This document shows positions 59,559-64,000 of a stretch of DNA of 64,000 nt, one piece after another. Every line of letters starts with the position of its first letter. The first letter of the stretch is position 1. Both the position numbers and the translations under genes were made by a program. The stretch is taken from contig CABIXM010000003.1 of the NCBI GenBank assembly GCA_902362725.1, positions 175,951-239,950 of the forward strand. The letters are read 5' to 3'. The notes beneath the pieces are model-generated. The model did not search any database and was not told where the DNA came from. It worked only from the letters and a program-made list of their open reading frames with translations. The DNA comes from Clostridiaceae bacterium. Its GTDB lineage: Bacteria; Bacillota; Clostridia; Lachnospirales; Lachnospiraceae.

Positions 59559-60606
59559 AGGAATGGCGCTTCTGCTGGCCGCAGTCATGCTGTGGGGCTG
59601 CAGCGCGCAAAAAGAGGCTGCAGATACCTATGAGGCCTATCAGGGCTACGCCTGTCAGGACGGAAGCGGCCATATAAAGTATGGCCTGGAGACAGAAAAC
59701 AGGATCCGGCTGCACTGCTTTTTCCAGTCCGGCTCACCGGAGTATACCGAGGATATCTACGAGCTGAAGCTTTTACCGGGAAAAGGGGAAAAGGCTTCTG
59801 TGGAGCAGGTGATTGATGGGCAGGGTGTGGATTTGACCGCTTCTTTCCGGAAATTTAATTTTTCATTTTATCCGGATCGGGTTGTCATGGAGGTGGAGAG
59901 AGATACGGATCTTTTGGCCGGAGGGGCTTCCGATAACCTGGAAACCGGGGAATACACGCTGACGGCTTCAGACTGGAAGCCGGGGAGCGCTCCGGCAGGA
60001 GAAAAACAGGCGGAGACAGACAGTCTGGCACCCTGGCAGGACAGGGAGCTTGTGGCTATGGCCCGGGCGTATTATCAGAAGGAGGCGAATTTCCTTGCGC
60101 CAGAGACAGAATGCGTCGATAACGGGGACGGCACCCTTACGATCCATCTTTACGAGGTGGTGCAGGACGATGAAGAAACCAGCCACACGGGTACTTCCGC
60201 CTGGTATACGGTGGACGCTTATGGAAAAGGAAAGGACGATGTGTTTGGAAATGAAGTAAAGCTGCCGGAACTTTCCCTGGCAGAGCTGGCGGAATATATG
60301 GGAACCCCGTCGAAGCTGACCTACATACAGGATGCGGAAGCCCACCGGGAATGGGAGCCTACAGATGGGGCTGTAATTGCGGAGTGTCTGCAGGCAGTGA
60401 AGAAGCTGGAGATCGGAGAGAAAACTGACGAGAGAGCCTCAGACGCAGGGGATACGCTGATCTTTACCTTTGCGGACGGAAGCACCTGGAGACTGGAATT
60501 CGAAGCGGGGAATCTGCGTCGAAATGAAAGGTATTATAAGACAGAAGGCTGGGACAGGATAAGGCTGCTTTTGAAGGACGAACTGGAAGGGGAGGGAATG
60601 TTATGA
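59536..60606 (+). CDS. Lipoprotein of unknown function, first of pair
   Basis: 356 residues with a lipoprotein signal (MALLLAAVMLWGC, lipobox cysteine at 22) and a soluble extracellular domain rich in Asp, Glu and Tyr. No enzymatic motif is recognised. The start lies inside the LuxR gene (GGGGGATAAGAA is a modest ribosome site), and its stop overlaps the ATG of the next lipoprotein. Likely function: envelope sensing or ligand binding together with the LuxR protein, inferred from position only. Confidence 0.7.
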   Translation: MKRRQRIRGMALLLAAVMLWGCSAQKEAADTYEAYQGYACQDGSGHIKYGLETENRIRLHCFFQSGSPEYTEDIYELKLLPGKGEKASVEQVIDGQGVDLTASFRKFNFSFYPDRVVMEVERDTDLLAGGASDNLETGEYTLTASDWKPGSAPAGEKQAETDSLAPWQDRELVAMARAYYQKEANFLAPETECVDNGDGTLTIHLYEVVQDDEETSHTGTSAWYTVDAYGKGKDDVFGNEVKLPELSLAELAEYMGTPSKLTYIQDAEAHREWEPTDGAVIAECLQAVKKLEIGEKTDERASDAGDTLIFTFADGSTWRLEFEAGNLRRNERYYKTEGWDRIRLLLKDELEGEGML

Positions 60607-61988
60607 AATACGCGAAGAGACTTTTGGCAGTGCTTTTGGCAGGACTTTTGCTGAGCGGCTGCGGCGGAAAGACGAAGGAGGAGGAACAAGCTCTGGCGGA
60701 TACGGCGGCAGGAGACTGGGAGCTGGTCAGTATGAGTTACAGTGGCATGACGCTTGGAAAAGAAGATCTGGATAACAGTGATATCACCATGACTCTGTCG
60801 CTTTTTGAAGATGGAACCGGAACCATGGAATATGACGGTTTGGTCTATGAGCTGGCCTGGGACGGGAGCAGTATCACTACGGACGGTGTGGCCGACAGCT
60901 ATACGCTGGAGGATGGGGTACTGACCATAGCCAATGAAGATACGGAGATGGTATTTACAAGACCCGGAAGCCTGGCGTCCCCGGACGCTCCCAAGGCGGA
61001 GCAGGAGACTTTGGCAGCAGGAGCGGCGTTAGAACAGTCTGTCGAGGAAAGCTGGACGGTAGAGCCGCTGGCGTCTGCACAGGATCTGGTGCCCTATAGC
61101 TGTACGGAATTCAGCATGGATATTCCGGAAGGCTGGACCGTGCGATCTTCTGCCATGTATACTGGTATGTTTCACGCGATTCATGTTTTTGATCCGGAGA
61201 AGCCGGCGAATCAAATCTTCTTTATGCTGAAAATGGAGCCGATGTTTCCGGATGAGAATTCCCGGGCCATGATGGCGCTTTCCAGTGACTTGTTTGGAAA
61301 ATATCCCATTCTTACGAATGTATCGACACAGGGAGTCTTTGAAATATTCCCACAGTTTGCAGACGCAATGAATGCAACAGCTGATTACGCGGATATTCAG
61401 ACGCCGTACATTGCAGATTTTTCTGTAACAGAGAGTTTTGAAAGTACCCAGGGAATGAGCAGCGTCGCCATTTCTCCGGCCATTCTCCGGGCGGATTTCA
61501 TCCAAGACGGAACGGCGGGAGAGGGGATGTTCACGGCGGACGTAGTACCCTTTGCCATGGGCACGGGAATGGGGTATTATTCCGTCTATAATCTGACGGT
61601 ACTCAGTGCGGAAAAAGATACGTTCCAGGACTGGCAGCCCACCTTAAGCAAGAGCCTGAGCAGTCTGGACTACACCCGGGAATTCCAGAGCTTTGCTATG
61701 TCTCAGAGTAATCAGGCGGCGGATACTTCCCAGTCTCTCAGTCAGTCAGCCAGCGAAATGTCCGACAGCATCATGTCCTCCTGGGAAAACCGCAATAAGA
61801 GCCAGAATATTATGAGCCAGAAGCAGAGCGACGCCACCCTGGGTTATGAGCGTATTGTGGATACGGAAACCGGGGAGATCTACAAGATTGACAACGGCTT
61901 TACCGATTGGTATGACGGCTCCCGCTATAAAGCTATCAGCGACGACCAGTATACCGATTCCGTGGAAGCGGTCATTCATTGGAAATAA
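60603..61988 (+). CDS. Lipoprotein of unknown function, second of pair
   Basis: 461 residues. The lipobox is LLLSGC near residue 20. The first domain (about 35-125, AAGDWELVSMSYSGMTLG and DGTGTMEYDGLVYELAWDGSSI) resembles the lipocalin-like fold of clostridial DUF5640-type lipoproteins; the second (from about 165) begins EFSMDIPEGWTV, a PsbP/MucBP-like module often found in such proteins. A Ser/Gln/Met-rich stretch (about 360-405) precedes the end. It is coupled to the upstream lipoprotein by ATGA and closed by a terminator. Confidence 0.72.
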   Translation: MKYAKRLLAVLLAGLLLSGCGGKTKEEEQALADTAAGDWELVSMSYSGMTLGKEDLDNSDITMTLSLFEDGTGTMEYDGLVYELAWDGSSITTDGVADSYTLEDGVLTIANEDTEMVFTRPGSLASPDAPKAEQETLAAGAALEQSVEESWTVEPLASAQDLVPYSCTEFSMDIPEGWTVRSSAMYTGMFHAIHVFDPEKPANQIFFMLKMEPMFPDENSRAMMALSSDLFGKYPILTNVSTQGVFEIFPQFADAMNATADYADIQTPYIADFSVTESFESTQGMSSVAISPAILRADFIQDGTAGEGMFTADVVPFAMGTGMGYYSVYNLTVLSAEKDTFQDWQPTLSKSLSSLDYTREFQSFAMSQSNQAADTSQSLSQSASEMSDSIMSSWENRNKSQNIMSQKQSDATLGYERIVDTETGEIYKIDNGFTDWYDGSRYKAISDDQYTDSVEAVIHWK

Positions 61989-61999
61989 AACGTGTATGG

Positions 62000-62043
62000 A
62001 ATAAGGGCTTCCGGAGCTTTGCTTCCGGGAGCCCTTATTTTGG
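62000..62043. terminator. Terminator between the lipoprotein operon and a small minus-strand gene
   Basis: AATAAGGGCTTCCGG (62000-62014) pairs with CCGGGAGCCCTTATT (62025-62039), one G-T, with T on one side and A on the other, so it can serve both directions. Confidence 0.85.
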
Positions 62044-62046
62044 GGT

Positions 62047-62133
62047 TTAGATGTTTCCATTTTTCATGCCTTCCTCAAGAACACAGAGCAGAATAACAGC
62101 GACGAAGATGGCGGTAATAATGATAGCTTCCAT
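62047..62133 (-). CDS. Single-helix membrane peptide, 28 residues
   Basis: On the minus strand ATG 62133 opens 28 codons: MEAIIITAIFVAVILLCVL forms one helix, followed by EEGMKNGNI. GGAGGG sits five bases before the start and a promoter with TATAAT is upstream (62178-62205), so expression is credible. The gene ends just at the terminator. No relative was recognised; small peptides of this type often regulate membrane complexes. Confidence 0.5.
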   Translation of the reverse strand: MEAIIITAIFVAVILLCVLEEGMKNGNI

Positions 62134-62177
62134 AGGAACCCTCCTTTTTCTTTACAATCCGGTCATTTGATACTATA

Positions 62178-62205
62178 ATTATAAAAACAAATATATCTAA
62201 ACCAA
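62178..62205 (-). promoter_or_regulatory. Promoter of the 28-residue peptide gene
   Basis: Minus strand TTGGTT (62205-62200), 16-base spacer, TATAAT (62183-62178). Confidence 0.5.
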
Positions 62206-62236
62206 ATAGATATAAGGACAATAACTATTAAAATAA

Positions 62237-62440
62237 CGCCAGAAATTTCCCTGGCACTGGCATGAGGAGGTAGAATTTGTCTATGTCCGGGAGGGCAGTA
62301 TGCGTCTGCTGACAGCAGGTCAGGAGCGGAGCTTTGAAAAGGGAGAGGGATTTTTCATCAATACCAATGTTCTTTGTAGTATGGAAAATCAGGATCATTG
62401 TCAGATCGATTCCCACTTGTTGAACATGTGGAGAGCGTAG
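62237..62440 (+). pseudogene. Cupin fragment of an AraC-type regulator
   Basis: A frame without a start codon, preceded directly by TAA, reads KFPWHWHEEVEFVYVREGS, GQERSFEKGEGFFINTNVL and ends at TAG 62438-62440. WHWHEEVEFVYV and the GEGFFIN block are typical of the N-terminal sugar-sensing cupin of AraC regulators. The N-terminal start and the whole DNA-binding part are missing. A remnant of a lost gene. Confidence 0.65.
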
Positions 62441-62499
62441 TTCTGTTGACTAAAGTACATAATTGATAGTGTGAAAATGCTTGAAATATAAGGCTTTTT

Positions 62500-62592
62500 C
62501 GGTGTTTAAAAGCTATTGCTGAAAAAACAGGAAAAACCCAAGAAAATCTATCTGAATTTTATAGTTGGGTAGATAAAGTATTGAGAGATTAG
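62500..62592 (+). pseudogene. Short coding-like remnant before the GIY-YIG gene
   Basis: A frame ending at TAG 62590-62592 encodes a sensible helical segment (KAIAEKTGKTQENLSEFYSW) but has no usable start. The rest of 62441-62631 shows nothing else. It is probably the tail of a decayed gene. Confidence 0.25.
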
Positions 62593-62631
62593 GTTGGGCA
62601 GACAAAAATATTGAATGGTAGGTGATTCCAA

Positions 62632-63495
62632 ATGGCATACGGAAAATCGATAGAGTTGTTTCTTGTAAATGGAACAGCTGACAGTTTGATTATTGCAGAG
62701 TTATCAAACTGGAATGGAAAAGCAATTAAGATTCCTCGTATTGAGGTGTCTTCTTGCAATCGTGATGATATTACGCAGGCAGGAGTGTATTTTTTATTAT
62801 GCAAAGAAGATGATGGCTCTGACTCTGTGTACATTGGAGAAGCAGAAAATGTTAAAGATAGACTCATTCAGCATTTAAGAGATTACCAATCTGAAAAAGA
62901 AAAGTATTACTGGAGTACTGCAGTTGTCTTTATAGGTAGAGATCTCAATAAGGCATTGATTAGATATCTGGAAAATCGTTTTGTTGAGATAGCAAGAACA
63001 AGTAAAAGGTACCTTGTGCTTACTAAAAACACCTATCGAAATACGGTTATGAAGGAATCTCAGATAGCTGTAATGGAAGAGTTTGTTGACAATGTGAAGA
63101 TACTTATCAATGCACTTGGTTATAAAGTATTAGAGCCTTTTGCGCAGAAGGATTCATCGGCAGCTACAGTAGATGATGAATTGCTTTATATTACATCAGG
63201 CTCTGTAAATGCAACAGGTAAAGTGACTGCTGAAGGTTTTGTGGTATTTGCCGGAGCTACAGTGAATGAGAAAATGTCTGTGAAGTCATTGAGCGCTGGT
63301 ATGCAAAAGCAGAGACAAAAACTATTTGATTCATCAAAAGTTAATGACTTAGTTACAACAGAAGATATTCTGTTTTCCAGTTCATCGGCTGCTGCGGATT
63401 TTATTCTTGGGTACAGTGTTAGTGGACCTAGAACCTGGAAAACTAAAGATGGTAGAACCTTGAAAGAAATAGAAGAAAATGAAACAATTAAATAA
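62632..63495 (+). CDS. GIY-YIG nuclease and DUF4357 domain protein
   Basis: 287 residues. The GIY-YIG core lies at about 48-100: GVYFLL and VYIGEAENVKDRLIQHL, with the catalytic Arg after YIGEAENV. The C-terminal 50 residues (SSSSAAADFILGYSVSGPRTWK and KDGRTLKEIEE) are a DUF4357 domain. Proteins with this pairing are often found near restriction or defence genes; their target is unproven. Base composition is clearly AT-richer than the flanking operons, suggesting acquisition. Its start follows a TAGGTG rather than a strong ribosome site. Confidence 0.85.
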   Translation: MAYGKSIELFLVNGTADSLIIAELSNWNGKAIKIPRIEVSSCNRDDITQAGVYFLLCKEDDGSDSVYIGEAENVKDRLIQHLRDYQSEKEKYYWSTAVVFIGRDLNKALIRYLENRFVEIARTSKRYLVLTKNTYRNTVMKESQIAVMEEFVDNVKILINALGYKVLEPFAQKDSSAATVDDELLYITSGSVNATGKVTAEGFVVFAGATVNEKMSVKSLSAGMQKQRQKLFDSSKVNDLVTTEDILFSSSSAAADFILGYSVSGPRTWKTKDGRTLKEIEENETIK

Positions 63496-63514
63496 AGAAT
63501 CAAAATGACTAGGG

Positions 63515-63545
63515 GCTGATTGAATAAATCAGCTTCTTTTTTCTT
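63515..63545 (+). terminator. Terminator after the GIY-YIG gene
   Basis: GCTGATT (63515-63521) / AATCAGC (63527-63533), then TTCTTTTTTC. Confidence 0.75.
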
Positions 63546-63592
63546 TACTTTATAGGAAAGACCGCCTCCAGCGCTCTCTTGAACGAAAAAAG

Positions 63593-63641
63593 GGGGCTGT
63601 CGCAAAATCTGATGATTACTCATCTATTTTGCAACAGCCCC
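63593..63641. repeat. Long inverted repeat with GGGGCTGT ends
   Basis: The arms GGGGCTGTCGCAAAAT (63593-63608) and ATTTTGCAACAGCCCC (63626-63641) pair at 15 of 16 positions, and GATGA/TCATC extends the stem inward. It may be a terminator for the minus-strand gene or a trace of an insertion sequence; GGGGCTGT-type ends occur in several IS families. Confidence 0.6.
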
Positions 63642-63664
63642 ATGAAAACAGGACGGTTGTGAAA

Positions 63665-63976
63665 TTAGAAGATATAAAAAACTTCTGTTCCCCAATCGTC
63701 ATCATCGTCATCGAATTCATGTAAGAAATAATCCATATCCAGAAGGTCGCTCTCGCTCATCTGGCGAATGTCCCTGGGTGTCATTCCTTCCGGTGGATTT
63801 TTAATGTATTTATTGCGCAGATCCTCGATATCAGATTTTATGGTGGCATCCTCCTTTAAGAGGATTGTAGCATAGAAGGATGGAAAAGAGAAGCTATCCA
63901 TAGCCTCTTTTCCTACGATGAAAAATGAAATTGTGAATTCCACTCTCCCAATCCCCAGTGGAATTCTCTCTCGCAC
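63665..63976 (-). CDS. Hypothetical protein with acidic C-terminus
   Basis: 103 residues in the longest form (GTG at 63976); an ATG at 63901 giving 78 residues has a better upstream AGAGG. The C-terminal part (TPRDIRQMSESDLLDMDYFL, then a run of Asp and WGTEVFYIF) looks like a family of short acidic clostridial proteins of unknown role. No signal peptide. The gene lies at the window edge and its upstream region is cut, so the start is uncertain. Confidence 0.5.
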   Translation of the reverse strand: MRERIPLGIGRVEFTISFFIVGKEAMDSFSFPSFYATILLKEDATIKSDIEDLRNKYIKNPPEGMTPRDIRQMSESDLLDMDYFLHEFDDDDDDWGTEVFYIF

Positions 63977-64000
63977 AATTCACATTTACTCTTTCATACA

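Noticed and set aside
1..64000. CRISPR arrays, tRNA and rRNA genes
   Set aside because: No regularly spaced repeats, cloverleaf genes or rRNA-like stretches were noticed; reading by eye could miss a single tRNA.

Overview
The window reads as a chromosomal segment of an anaerobic, spore-forming Clostridia member, most likely a Lachnospiraceae gut bacterium. Pointers are the strong GGAGG-type ribosome binding sites, a biotin-dependent Na+-pump decarboxylase cluster, RnfC/RnfD, a YtfJ-type sporulation protein, a yloU/yloV-like pair followed by recG, and a CooC-type nickel-insertion ATPase. The species cannot be fixed from sequence reading alone. No rRNA, tRNA or CRISPR array was recognised.

Positions 1-39794 are mostly conserved chromosome on the plus strand. 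In order: the end of an ABC transporter operon; a VanY-like carboxypeptidase; cardiolipin synthase with a CBS protein; a five-gene carboxyltransferase/oxaloacetate-decarboxylase cluster (4235-9702) interrupted by an unusually hairpin-rich gap at 8057-8263; a flavoprotein-cmk-ispH-S1 run; rnfCD overlapping ruvAB; zapA; a U32 (RlhA-like) protein, a SEDS protein and a penicillin-binding protein; a Nudix hydrolase; a DUF2953/YtfJ pair; rpmB on the minus strand; Asp23, a DAK2 kinase and recG; an ABC-F protein; M18 aminopeptidase and fucO. Between the ABC-F gene and the M18 peptidase lies a 2.4 kb insert (TetR regulator, cooC, a zinc-ribbon gene, a broken second cooC) flanked by a 22-bp direct repeat that copies the end of the ABC-F gene.

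Positions 39795-52420 are accessory. First comes the scar of a conjugative or mobilizable element: a composite relaxase pseudogene, three perfect hairpins and the N-terminal stub of a tyrosine integrase. Then follows an apparently intact operon: TetR regulator, SipW-type signal peptidase, four TasA/camelysin-like secreted proteins, a 1102-residue surface protein, a fifth TasA-like protein, a sortase substrate with Cna-B domains, a sortase and a small Cys-rich ORF. I read this as a locus for building a TasA-like extracellular fibre and attaching it to the cell wall by sortase. It is the most interesting system in the window. The three gaps around its first TasA-like genes each hold a hairpin with the same arm sequence.

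Positions 52430-63976 return to ordinary but regulatory-rich chromosome: MarR-MATE, two small uncharacterised genes, a DUF2798 membrane protein, an ECF sigma factor with its probable DUF4179 partner, and a membrane-bound LuxR regulator with two lipoproteins. The right end is AT-richer and worn: a 28-residue membrane peptide, an AraC cupin fragment, a GIY-YIG/DUF4357 protein and an acidic hypothetical protein.
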